Shown in pieces: positions 24,923 to 34,744 of a stretch of DNA of 64,000 nucleotides. Both the position numbers and the translations under genes were made by a program. Within the stretch, counting starts at the first letter, position 1. Each line of letters starts with the position of its first letter. Under the pieces are notes generated by a model. It did no database searches and was not told where the DNA came from. It saw nothing but the letters and a program-made list of their open reading frames with translations. This DNA is from Siderastrea radians (lineage: Eukaryota; Cnidaria; Anthozoa; Scleractinia; Rhizangiidae), in contig OZ024897.1 of NCBI GenBank assembly GCA_964017195.1, positions 9,236,951 through 9,300,950 on the forward strand, given 5' to 3'.

Positions 24923-25003
<81 letters not shown>
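24922..25003. repeat. (ATC)n microsatellite in the kinase intron, copy A
   Basis: About 27 ATC triplets in the last intron of kinase copy A. The same tract occupies the homologous intron of copy B (39,567-39,660), so it was present before duplication. Ile/His homopolymer frames are artefacts. Confidence 0.95.
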
Positions 25004-25004
<1 letters not shown>

Positions 25005-25995
25005 GGCATCGTACTGACAAACTAAATTTTGTCTGTCAAAGGTGTAAGATTAACACATGGTTAACATTTCTTCTGTTCTATTGTTACTATTAGGTTGATG
25101 TTTACAGTTTTGGTGTTCTCCTTTGTGAAATGTGTATCAGAGAACAACCAGATCCAGAAAAGCGTAGAATACAAATAAACCAGATGAAAAAAAGCCCATT
25201 TCGAGGCCTCGTGGAACGTTGTGTGGAGCCAGAGCCTGGGAATAAGCCGAACATGGAAGAGATAATTGACACTCTGGAGAGAGCAATATCCTAAGAAGTT
25301 TATGAGGCCTTTTTTATTTTACTTTAACTCAGTGACTTGAGGTGTTTTGAATTGTTACTAGGGTCTTGTTATTGCTAATGAGGATTTGACTCATTCGCTA
25401 GCAAGATTCTAAGTACTCCGTTTTTCACCATTCAATATAAACTTCAGCACAGAAGTTCGTGTGCGACCACGCGAAAGTCAACCAGAAATTGATATGTTGC
25501 CTCCTTTGGCTTGCTGTGGTGGTTGTTTCTATTGTTTGCTTGTTTGGTTGTTTTTTTACTCCTGCACTGTTCGGTAGCTTGCCACTATACTCACGATGGG
25601 GACAAACGTCAAAAGGGGAAACATTGAACTTCTGGTTGCCTTCCGTTGCTCACCAACGTGTGACAAAGGTTTTAATGACGTTCGTTTTATAGATGAAAAA
25701 CATAGAAAAGACAACATCTGTAACTACGGTTACCAAGGGTGTTTTGATGTACATATCTTATAACGGGTGTTTTAGAGTGTTTTAGAGAATATGTAAGTTG
25801 CCTATGAAGTCTTGAAAAAAAAAGGAACACACTATCGTGGCAATCATGAAAAGGAATACACTAAGGGGGGGGGGGGGGGGGGCAGGGGGTTTTTTCTTCC
25901 GCTTCCCGCCACCACAGTGATCACGCGTTTTCCCGTTTTAGAAAGAAAAGAAGGTCTGTTCTGCGGTCTTTTGTCTCCGGCAAAGGATAGGTTGA

Positions 25996-26320
25996 TCACA
26001 TAGTTTCTCTGGTTGTTTTTCTGTCATCATACATTTTCTCCATACACATTTTTTCTTTGTAGTCAGTTTCTATTCGCACCGACGTTTTGCAGTGTATTGA
26101 TGATTTGACAAGAAAGTGGATGCCGATGATCACTGTTTTACTCAACCATTTATTTTCAATTATCGCCGGTATAGTGACCGACCAAGGCTGGCTTATAACA
26201 GTTTTTGCTTTGAGAATCCTTTCCTTCCCCTGAAGTCCGTTTTGCAGTGTCTTCATAACGTTTTGCTGGGATCCTGAAGAGCAAGGTTGAATGACTTCTG
26301 GCACCAAACGGTCAACGCAT
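25996..26320 (-). CDS. possible terminal exon of an unrecognised gene
   Basis: A minus-strand frame of about 108 codons begins after a TTGTAG acceptor at 26,321-26,322 and ends at TGA (25,996-25,998). The protein text is varied and free of simple repeats (CVDRLVPEVIQPC, ISQPWSVTIPAI, HFLVKSSIHCKTSVRIETDY). The beta-strand-like middle faintly recalls an arrestin C-terminal fold, but I would not name it. It lies between duplication units A and B. No upstream exon was found, so it may be a remnant. Confidence 0.35.
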
Positions 26321-26666
26321 CTACAATTAAGTACAACAAAAGTAAAATGATCAATATTGAAAAATTCCAAACCTCTAACGTAAAACAGATTGTAGTTCAT
26401 TTTCTGCAAGTGTATTTTATAAGCCGGTAAGACAACTTAGCCTTTATAGATCTTTTTATTTTTGTCGCGGGTTGAAGTAGGGGGTCCCGCCTTGTTTCTC
26501 CTAACCTGCAACCAGGCTCTGTTTTCGTTTTGCTGGGTGAAAACGTAAGAGAATATGAGAGCGTTGCTAAAATTCGGTCTGATGGCAGGTTACTTTTCTC
26601 CTGGGAAATGTTTTGGATGGACGTAAAATAACAAATCACACTTTCACGTACGCGTATCTGAACACA

Positions 26667-26734
26667 GCCTGCGTGCAGACGTCTCTTATTTCCGTGTGGA
26701 GCAAAGGAAATAGAAGACGTCTGCGCGCAGGCTA
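26667..26734. repeat. foldback repeat AGCCTGCGTGCAGACGTC
   Basis: Arms of about 28 bp (CTGCGTGCAGACGTCT / AGACGTCTGCGCGCAG) surround a 12-bp loop. The outer AGCCTGC recalls the ends of the Mutator-like element at 31,160-33,593, but no target duplication was found. Confidence 0.6.
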
Positions 26735-26877
26735 GTATAGGGCTTTCCGCAGGTTTGAAGCATTTTTCGCTTTTTGAACGCGCGAAAATTGGGGCGAACG
26801 CAAAAAAGTGCGAAAATGCCTCGAACGAGCGGAAAAACCTACGGAAACGCTTGCTACGGAGGCTAGTTCAGCTGTGA

Positions 26878-27195
26878 CTTCTTGCAGTTGTTGAAAAGGA
26901 GCGTTTGCGGGGGTTATTTTCCAAACCTCCCTTACAGCCGGTTAAAATCCCACGGTTCAACTGTAATTTCATGCGGTAGTTAAAAAGGAGCAGTTTGAAG
27001 TGTTACATCCCTTACATTCATTTGAAAGGTCACGGTTCAACATTAATGTGGTGTCCTGGTTAAAAAGCAGCAGTTATTAATTGTACACCCCCTTTTGCCA
27101 GTTTGTAAGTCGCGGTTCAGCTTTGATTTTATGCCGTGGTTAAAAAGGAGCAGTTTTGGGTGATTATTTTGTTATTTAAAATGCCGCGGTTCAAC
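26878..27195. repeat. about 90-100-bp tandem repeat, four degenerate units
   Basis: Each unit contains GTTAAAAAGGAGCAGTTT-like sequence and a GGTTCAACATTAATG-like core. Copies of the first motif lie near 26,893, 26,978, 27,060 and 27,138. The array lies between units A and B and has no coding frame. Confidence 0.7.
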
Positions 27196-27199
27196 ATTA

Positions 27200-27545
27200 A
27201 TGTCACGTGGTGGCTAGCAGGTTCATTCTCGTTCCCCTAGTCCGCCATACTAGCTTAACCCGCTGCAGAGGCGCGGTGGTGTTGTATTGTGGCGAGTGTC
27301 GGACCATCGAGCGGACTTTCCATCGGACGGTTGGTGGGGCGAGGCTATTATTTTACCTTTACGTTTCCTTAGACAAGAAAAATAACTCCACATTCCCTAT
27401 AACAACATGTGTAAAAGGGAGTCACCGACAGCAAAAGCTGGAGGTAACTGAGCCGGCCGGCGATTGACTAGCATCCCACCTAGGAATGGATTAGCGATAC
27501 TTTGAGTTGCCTCCGCATGCTACAGAGTGGTTGGCTTAAAGGATA
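27200..27545. other. spacer between the tandem array and unit B
   Basis: Only a short plus-strand frame without recognisable character is present. No repeat end was defined. Confidence 0.35.
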
Positions 27546-27996
27546 TATGTGATGGTTCAAAACTGCACTGAAACCAAAGCTGAGCACCTTTCTTGTACAC
27601 CAACAAATGCTCCAAGAACACTAAGAGTAAGATACTGATTGATTTTCTCAACGGGAGAACAAACGATAATTAAGTTCTAAGTGGGTTTTTTTTCAAGACA
27701 CGAGAGAAGGGCTTGGAACTGAATTAGCCCAATTTTTAAAGTTTCAATCCATTTTCATCCAGTCATCCGTGGCAAAAGACAATAATTCAAAGTTTCGGAA
27801 AACTTGTAGAGTAATTTGAAACCAACCCGAACTACTTTTTTGGGGGGAGGGTGCTTTTATAGTAATACTGAAAAAAGCCCCGTTTTAAAAGCTCCTGCCG
27901 CAGCGACCACCTAGGCCGATGTGCAACTTCATCTTTTTTCAAGCGTCGCATAGGCGTGACTGTTATCGAAGCGAATTTGTCTGTGAAACGTTATCC

Positions 27997-28356
27997 TCAC
28001 ATAAGGGTCACAAAGTTCAAAAAATGCGGAGAAACTGCCAGCATTGTTTTATTTGTGATGTCGACCATAGCCTTGCATTTCTTGCTGACGTTAGCATCAG
28101 GGCATACACTATCTATGTGCACTAGATATTTTACACTTCTCAAGGAGGCATAGTGCCATGAAAGTTTCCACAAGATTTCTTGGGCTTCGAAGGATTTTTT
28201 CAGAAGCTGAACACACAGGCGATGCAACTTAACTTTCAGCCAAGGAAGACGACTTGTTGTTGAAGATGTCTTCACCCAAGGAGTCAGAGATATCAGTCCT
28301 ATACAAAAGAAAACGAACAAAGCAACATTGAAAAGAAAAGGTGAGTTGATCTTCAC
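27997..28356 (-). CDS. doubtful 119-aa frame with a hydrophobic N-terminus
   Basis: The frame starts MKINSPFLFNVALFVFF, a plausible signal peptide or membrane segment, and ends at 27,997. The homologous minus-strand stretch of unit A (about 2,740-3,140) is not open throughout but has more cysteines near its end. That pattern could mean a decayed small secreted protein or simple chance. There is no splice, promoter or domain support. Confidence 0.2.
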   Translation of the reverse strand: MKINSPFLFNVALFVFFCIGLISLTPWVKTSSTTSRLPWLKVKLHRLCVQLLKKSFEAQEILWKLSWHYASLRSVKYLVHIDSVCPDANVSKKCKAMVDITNKTMLAVSPHFLNFVTLM

Positions 28357-29849
28357 AGATCTAGTTGGTACAATTCCATCTTACGTCAAAGGGGATTTCC
28401 TGTTCACATCTCGAGCGCCATTTGTGCAGGAACTATGTTGTCCATAAGCCCTCGACGCCCTTGAATCCGAAACACTTTACTCCTAACGGCTAGGAACCTG
28501 TTCAGTACCAGCTATTTTTCTTGGGTTTGATATCGAGCAGTTAAGACGTGTGATTTTAAACTAGGCCCGTTTCAGAGCACCATGCTACTGTATTGAACTA
28601 AGTTACAGATTCGACGCGACTGACATCGTGTCCGCAATGGCGTGGATAGTTAATGAGGCCGTTATGAGAACTCCGTGCTGCTGTGTCGAACTCCATCACA
28701 GTTGGGACATGACAGTAGCACCATTGTGCTGTGCCGTCTCGTTCATTTCAGACTGTTTGTTTTTTCAAATAATAAAGTGTAGTTACGAATACGCAACGTT
28801 TGCAACGGCTCACAGCGTAGCCTACTCAACCTGCAGCTGCAAACCGCGCTTCAATAATAATTTATGAATCAGTTCGACAAAGACCTCGGTATTCGCGCAA
28901 GGAATTGATGAAGTCACTATTTTATTACAGCAATGATGTTTTAATTTTTTTTTTAATATTTCTGTATTTTTGTTATCAATTGTAACTACTATTAATAACC
29001 AGCGTTCAAGAAGCCGGAAGTGTTGCGCTTTGACAAGCATTAAGTCACGCAAACATTTTAAACTTGTGAATGCGCTTGCGCAATGAACGGGTAATAGTAT
29101 TTGGTGGACAAATTTCACTCGATTGGTCGATGTTTTTTAAACGTTATATTTTAAATTAAAATTTAATTAAAATTAAACTTTAATGGCATTCAATCGAATT
29201 CATGAATTATCAGTGACATGCGCATTTCCGTCTTCTTCTTGTTCCTTTTTTAACTTTTATTTCCACTTTCTTTTTTCTTGTTTTCAACCTTATATATTCT
29301 GAAAAAGAACTTTTGATAATGTTACTCGCACCACAGGCAATTTCTGAGAAAAAGATGCTGACTAAAGTACTAAAGGGTTTGTATGTAACCTCACGAAATC
29401 CACTGCTTGAGAATGTTTATTTTCTTCTGTCTGATTCTCGTCGCTAAAAGCAAAAAATAACACATCACACCATGGCAAAAGACTAACACAAATAAAAGAA
29501 CAAAATTTCGAATACTAAAAACCGATATCGAACGGCTTCAAAATGTCGTGAGCACTAGCACACTAGGTTCACAAGTCAAGCAGCTCTTTCCGGAGTTTAC
29601 AACTGTGAATTCAAGGATTTATTACACAGGATGACGTAGACAGCCAGCGTCTGGGCTTCGGTCGATTTTCATCGGTGTCACAAATTGGCATGTTTTTTTA
29701 ACTTTCCCGTATCCCGTGCCCTTGGCACAAAGCTCAAGGGACGTCCCGAAAAATTGTGCGATTTTATTGGCTGTAACCTCGAATCACGTGCAAGTCAGTT
29801 GGGTTAGAAGGCAAAGTACAAAGAGGACGTACAGCCCAAAGATAATGCA

Positions 29850-29965
29850 CGCGCAAGAAGTGGCGCAAGAAGTTCTCCCGCCGCAAGAACACGCAAGCTG
29901 GCGCAAGAAGTGAAAATGCTACGTTTTTGCGGTTTACCCGCAAGAACATTCGAAACGCAAGAAGT
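29850..29965. repeat. CGCAAGAAG minisatellite
   Basis: Irregular recurrence of GCGCAAGAAGT and CCGCAAGAACA, giving Arg/Lys/Glu-type shadow frames. It lies inside the composite insertion of unit B. Confidence 0.6.
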
Positions 29966-30176
29966 TGAAAATTGGTCGGGAGTGTTGCGCAAAAGTACAT
30001 GTAATGAGAAAATATCGCCGAACTTTCGAGCGATTTTTCACAGCATTGGCGCAACAATTCGCCAAGTCGAGCAGTAGTTCGCAAGGCTAATCAGAAAATC
30101 AAGGAAACAAATTTTTGAACAAACGAAATATCGAACAAAAATGCACGTCACGAAATGGAATATCTGCCAGCTTTCC

Positions 30177-30808
30177 GACTGTAAGATACTCTCTATTACG
30201 GACAGTTTCCAATGTCCCGACAAAATTCTCATATATTTTCTTAAAAAAAACCTCTAAAATACGGACTCTCTCTAATGCGGACAACGGGTACTAAATCTCG
30301 GCCCCAGAGCGTAAATTCATATAAACTTATCCTCTTTATTACGGACACTGCGGTGATCAGGTGATGATAGTTTTAACAATAGGGTGACAGGCCTACACAA
30401 CTTCTATCCACGTGTAATTACCAGTTCACAGTTTGGCTCGAACGAGTATGTCTTTTAAGGATCTGCCCTTTTGTATGACACCATAGGGGGATCTTTAAAT
30501 TTCTTGTTAAGCAAAGGTTGTCGCTGAATGTTTTCGCACGCTGCGCTTTACACATCTCGGTCTTTCACTTTATTTAGTGGGTTTATATTAGTTTTAATAA
30601 CTTGAAATGCAGTTTAAAGACGAGTGTGGGCCTGGCTTTAGCTACTGAACACTTAAATATGTAAGTGAAGTCATGAAAGCGACGTCATCGTGGTGACCTC
30701 TTTTATCATACGGACACCTCTCTAATACGGACACTTCGCTTTGTCCCTTCGGACACTTCGCTCTGTCCCTTCGGTGTCCGTATTAGAGAGGTTCGAATGT
30801 ACGTGTAC
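30177..30808. mobile_element. MITE-like repeat with CTCTCTAATACGGACA ends
   Basis: CTCTCTATTACGGACA at 30,190 and the inverted TGTCCGTATTAGAGAG at 30,775 form similar ends, with further copies of the motif just inside (30,265 and 30,720). Such CGGACA-bearing ends are common in mariner/Tigger-type non-autonomous repeats. The target duplication is unclear and no transposase is present. Confidence 0.5.
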
Positions 30809-31416
30809 GTGATCTCGCATGGCAATACGTAAACAATCGTTTCAACCGTGTCTGATACGGTGATACGGGCTCAACTTAGAACTGACTCAATTCAGTTTTT
30901 TATTCCATCCGAGAAATAGAAACGGAAAGTCCAAAAGCTATAAATATGGCAAACTGCGCGAACTCTTCTTTGACAGGCAAGACAAAACAAGACATTAACC
31001 GTCACGAGGTCACGGCATATTGTCTGACGATCTCGTGGGTGAACTCGCCAAGAATCTCTGCATCTTTACCACTTTAATTTCCTAGCAAAACAGTAATGCT
31101 CGAAGAAATTTCAACAACACATTCGCCTTTCAGCACAGCTGCGAAAGCAATTTGATTTGTAGCCTGCTTGCAGGCGGTTACTGGGTGTTTTTATCGCGGA
31201 AAACCCGGTCCGTTCGCTAATCGGGCGCCATCTTGGATTTTTAAGACGCGCGGTCCCGGGGACGAGCGGGAGAGCGCAAAAATCGAGGGAGGGGAGAGGG
31301 GGAGAGAAGAGAAAAACCGCCTGCTGGAAGACTAGGGCTTCCTCTGGACAAAATTTGAATCCCGTCCACCAGCAGACGGGGTTTCTGATTGGTCAGGAAA
31401 CAATAGCTAGGCTATG

Positions 31417-31462
31417 ATACTACAGAGCAGTCTCTTTCCAAAGAGACTGCTCTGTAGTATCA
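31417..31462. repeat. perfect hairpin just upstream of the helicase fragment
   Basis: GATACTACAGAGCAGTCTCT and its exact reverse complement are separated by about 6 bp. It lies about 40 bp before the helicase ATG, inside the Mutator-like element. Confidence 0.8.
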
Positions 31463-31499
31463 AATTCTAAGGTTAGAATTTGTCACACATTCTAGAATC

Positions 31500-31874
31500 A
31501 TGGGGGACTTGAAAGAAGTAGTAAGCAAAGCGTTATCATTCTTGGATTCCAAGGGGAAAACGATCGTTTTAAAGGCCCAACAGGAAAAGGCTTTGTACAG
31601 CCTACTTGAAGGAAACGATGTTTTGGCAGTTTTGCCAACAGGTTTTGGAAAAACCATGATTTTTACGATGTTTTCTGTTACTGCTCGAGAACGAACACTG
31701 CAGGCACCAGTTTCAGTATCGCCGCTCAACAGCATAATCACCGACCAAATCACTGATCTAGAAGGATTATGCAAGGCCGCAGAGCTTAAAGCAGACAACT
31801 TAAATGCAATATTGAAAGACCCGCCACATTTTATCTACGCTTCGGCCGAGAAAGTCCTTGAAGAACGCTTCCTT
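31500..31874 (+). pseudogene. RecQ-like helicase, N-terminal fragment
   Basis: From the ATG at 31,500 the frame reads as the start of a superfamily 2, RecQ-type DNA helicase. A Q-motif-like QQEKALYSLLEGNDVLAVL leads into a Walker A LPTGFGKT at about residues 46-53, then motif Ia-like PVSVSPLNSIITDQI. The resemblance ends near VLEERFLR (about residue 125). Walker B (DExH) and the second RecA lobe are absent, and the frame then runs into hydrophobic non-homologous sequence to a stop at 32,022. Full helicases need over 350 more residues, so this is a truncated, probably captured, copy. It faces the zinc-finger frame tail to tail. Confidence 0.75.
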
Positions 31875-31983
31875 CGTTTCATTATTTTAGTGTTTTTGTC
31901 CCAAGAGCTTTATTTCATTTCATCACCTTTGGTAACATATTGCATTTTAAAGTATTTCCTGCACGTTTTCCATCTCTATACTG

Positions 31984-33230
31984 CTATTTTGCTGTCTTGT
32001 ATATTTGTTCGGAATGCATTATAAAATAATTTTTCCTTCTCACCTTCTCCCCACTTCCGCCGGTGTTTTCGCTGAACTCCGCATCCACAGCTTTTGTAAT
32101 CGGACCCAGGAGTTCTGCCTTTATTTCTTCGTGCTTGAATATGGTGTTTGCCACCGTTTTCCAGTTTCTTTTGGAAATGTTTATAATAACTGATGCCGAT
32201 TCCTTCGAGAAAGAACTTCTGCACTCAACATTGCCGTTATTTCTTGGCTCCGCTTGATCGTTTAGCAGCTTTAGAGGTGGGGCGTCTATCTGGTGAGATT
32301 GTAGGCAGAAGCTGCCTCTTGAATCTGCTTGGCGCGTCGCTACAGACTCCCCTTCATTCACACCTCGCTCCGTTTCGGCGGTCTTCTTGTCGCTCGCCTC
32401 GGCGTTTGCCCTGTCGTTTTCTTCCACCGATTTCAGCCGCTTGTAGAAACAATACGTGTTCCTCAAATTCCTACCGCATGGCTTGCAAATTCTATCGGAT
32501 AATTTATGTGATTTTGCGACATTGAAACCGAGCTCAGCGCATAATGCACCAATCAATTCGAAACTTCAACATCCCTTCCCCCCGGGCATACCCCGGGCAA
32601 TTGACTGTGCATCGTGCTCGGGGAGGGGGGAATTTGAACGTTGCTTTGGAAGGGTGGGGAATTTGAACCGGATTTATCTCGTTCTGACGTAATACGCCCC
32701 TGAGTGTTTTTCGATTTTTGCAGGGTTTGACGGATTTACAAGATAGAATTTCACCTTGGTTAGTGAATGACCCTTTCAAAACGGTCTTTAAAAGAAGTTT
32801 GAAGGTGTCATTACGGCATATCTCTCTCTAAAAGGCGTGTAAAGTGTTTGATTGAAGACGAAATTTGTCTTGAGGAGAGGTAGTTCAGTAATAATTGGTG
32901 GGGCATTTGAACAGCTTTTCTGCCCCGAGGGGAGGGAATTTGAACAAGCCAATCTTCAAAAGTTCAAATGCCCGGGGGGTTGCCCGGGGGGGATGTTGAA
33001 CTTTCGAATTGATCGGCGCATAACTGGCTCGAAGTTTTGTTCTCGAGACCTCGAAATTCTGGTTTGTCGCTGTACTCTTTCCTCTTCGAGATTGTAAATA
33101 TATTTTCAGTAGAAATATCCGCAACTCTTCCGTATCTAATAACTAGCTTGGTTCTGCAAAATCTACACTCTTCCTTCGGATTTTCGCGGCTTGCGCTAGC
33201 TGATTTTTTCGGTGTTTCGCGTAGCTCCAT
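31984..33230 (-). pseudogene. ZAD-like zinc-finger protein gene, split by a MITE
   Basis: The minus-strand frame starts at the ATG at 33,230 (MELRETPKK) and runs 210 nt to 33,021, where a MITE lies at 32,545-33,020. It continues from 32,541 to the stop at 31,984 (558 nt). Allowing for the TAA duplication, the two parts join in frame and would give 255 residues. A C-x2-C pair (ECRFCR) before the MITE and a second pair (ICKPCGRNLRN) after it are spaced as in a ZAD-type N-terminal zinc finger. The C-terminal part is charged and unrecognised. The gene may be a passenger of the Mutator-like element or a captured host gene. It would be non-functional unless the MITE is spliced or excised. Confidence 0.7.
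32545..33020. mobile_element. 476-bp MITE with TAA duplication inside the ZAD-like frame
   Basis: Ends TGCACCAATCAATTCGAAAC and the inverted TTTCGAATTGATCGGCGCA continue inward to TTCAACATCCC and CCCGGGCA blocks, about 38 bp in all. TAA stands outside both ends (32,542-32,544 and 33,021-33,023). The end pattern (TGCxxCAxTCAATTC, then CATCCCCCC, then GGGCA) parallels the 4,446-5,235 element, so the two belong to one superfamily, probably PIF/Harbinger-like. Confidence 0.8.
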
Positions 33231-33974
33231 TCTCCATGACAAAAAAGTTCCACGTTGACAACTTCAAACCACGCGGATTTGTTTTGGTCGAAGCGCTTGA
33301 CAGTTTAAAAACAATGGGGCCTTTACTTGATTTTGATTGGTCCATAGCGAGTACGTGACATGTCACCGTAACCGTCATGGTCAATGGGGTTGAGACTCAT
33401 CGGGGGATAGTTATCCAGTAGGCGTTCTTTCTTTCTTTCTTTTCGCGCCTCCCGCCCCCCTCCCCCCGCGTCGCCTCTTTGTCAACTATCGCTCGCCCCG
33501 CTCCTCCGCGTCGCGTATTTTCCAAAATGGCGCCCAATAGCGAACTCCGGGTTTTCTCGCCGAAGAAAAACTCCAACGCCTACAGGTAGGCTATTTGATT
33601 TGCTGTCCTGAGACTCTTGTTCATTGCGTTACGGAACATCATTCATGCAAATCAAACTAAATTTGCATGTTGCAATTGACGTCTCGAATTTCCTTTTAGA
33701 TCCCAGAGTTTCCTTCGGACTTTTTTTGGTTTTAATACTTCGAAGAATTAATGTGATATCGACTAGAGCATAATGAATGGAACTATTTTACAAACATTAC
33801 GTTGTTTTTACAATAAAGACTTCGGAATTATTCCTTCTCACCCGAGTCACCATGCTTTATTTCTCACACGTGTGAGCGGCAAACCAAATAGTGCCTACAT
33901 ACACCAACACATCCCGTGTAAACGCCTTTAGGCGTCTTCTTTTTTTACATTTGCATTCAAGAGTTGGCTGATAT

Positions 33975-34740
33975 CATGCAAGGCAGACATGCGAGGCTTG
34001 AACAAAACGTGCGAGGCATGAACAAAACATGCGAGGCATAAACAAAACATGCGAGGCACGACAAAACAAGACTGAACAAGAACAAGACTGTAATCGAGAA
34101 GACTGTAGGGACTGTTATTAAGAATGGACCGATATTCCATACCAAAAGTATCGATACCTTGTTTGTACAGGAAATCACTCGATTTGAAATCATGTATGAT
34201 TCCAACATTTCCATCACATCATCCTCTGCGATTTTCAATGATTTCGCCAAACAGCGGTAGAAGCAGCGATTGCTCACCGTCGGCGGATCGTAGCACAAAG
34301 TGAGCCCCCTTTTGCTGGCTTCCATTAGGCTTTGAAGTCGTCTATTTGTCATCAGTTTTGCATGTAAATGATATTCAGCGAGTGCATGCAAATGCAAATG
34401 CAAATGTTGTCATAAATAAAACATTAATATAACAACGTTTGTAAAAAGTTGTATTAAAAATATCCTAATGACAAAAACATACCTTCACAAAAGGATGGCG
34501 ACGATAAAGGCGACGATTGAGGTCGATTTATCCGAAAAACTCTCCTAAAGATGATCGAAGTCGTGCTTGCACGCGAACGAACAGCGAAAGAACGGGAAAG
34601 AAGAACTGGAAACGAGTCATTTGTGCCTCGCGGGTCATTTGTGCCTCGCGTGTTTTCAAAATGCCTCGCGTGTTTTGAGGTGCCTCGCATGTCTGCCTGC
34701 CTCGCATGCCTCGCTGCCTCGCACATTGTGCATCCCTGCA
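33975..34740. mobile_element. foldback element with GCGAGGCA repeat arms
   Basis: The left arm (33,980-34,090) has tandem ACATGCGAGGCATGAACAAA units. The right arm (34,615-34,735) has TGCCTCGC units in the opposite orientation. The block separates sequence that is continuous in unit A (5,385-5,400), so it is an insertion. Between the arms a minus-strand frame (34,403 to about 34,230) reads NRCFYRCLAKSLKIAEDDV, vaguely like an OTU-protease start but without the Asp-Gly-Asn-Cys signature, so no function is claimed. Confidence 0.6.
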
Positions 34741-34744
34741 ATTG

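Larger units (their letters stand above)
10545..25294 (+). pseudogene. coiled-coil/TKL-like kinase gene, copy A, disrupted
   Basis: Paralogue of the intact gene at 36,138-39,944. The ATG at 10,545 opens the same N-terminus (MGQKVTQPE). The Gln/Glu-rich coiled-coil repeats follow in three frames: an extra base near 11,010 shifts frame, TAG at 11,228 stops it, a MITE sits at 11,609-11,938, and further shifts occur before 12,436. The kinase begins at about 12,590 (GRGAWG glycine loop, VAVK lysine) and is cut at 12,744 by a 10.8-kb transposon. It resumes at 23,584 with HSDISSAN and SDYG motifs, ends its exon at 23,997 (AAG/GTTAGT), and finishes with exon 25,094-25,294 (DVYSFG to stop). A full-length product is not expected; the downstream kinase half remains open. 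Confidence 0.85.
1510..25870. repeat. segmental duplication unit A
   Basis: Unit A is colinear with unit B (27,545-40,870) over several anchors: 2,490-4,330 with 27,550-29,480; 5,270-5,365 with 29,535-29,620; 5,370-5,990 with 33,945-35,210 (interrupted); 9,960-10,545 with 35,640-36,137; the kinase gene; and the 3' flank 25,300-25,863 with 39,945-40,868. Its left part (1,510-1,610 and 2,280-2,475) also matches unit C at 41,325-41,410 and 42,393-42,600. The order is the same in every copy, so this is a direct tandem duplication, not dispersed repeats. Differences between units are mainly transposon insertions. Boundaries are approximate because they were read by eye. Confidence 0.8.
31160..33593. 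mobile_element. Mutator-like element carrying helicase and zinc-finger genes
   Basis: The 2,434-bp element starts TAGCCTGCTTGCAGGCG and ends with the inverted CGCCTACAGGTAGGCTA. Imperfect inverted arms of about 175 bp (31,160-31,338 and 33,415-33,593) share GAAAACCCGG, GTTCGCTA and GGGCGCCAT blocks in order. TTTGATTTG flanks both sides exactly (31,151-31,159 and 33,594-33,602), a 9-bp target duplication. Long ends plus a 9-bp duplication are the hallmark of Mutator-like elements. No MULE transposase is present; the interior holds a RecQ-like helicase 5' part and a ZAD-like frame, as in gene-carrying Pack-MULE elements. Confidence 0.8.
29625..33943. mobile_element. composite insertion of about 4.3 kb in unit B
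   Basis: Unit A reads continuously from GTGAATTCAAGGATTTATT to TTACATTTGCATTCAAGAG (5,343-5,380). In unit B these flanks are separated: the left ends at about 29,625 and the right resumes at about 33,944. The inserted block contains a CGCAAGAAG-type minisatellite, a Tigger-like repeat and a Mutator-like element. The ends of the outermost insertion were not resolved. Confidence 0.75.
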
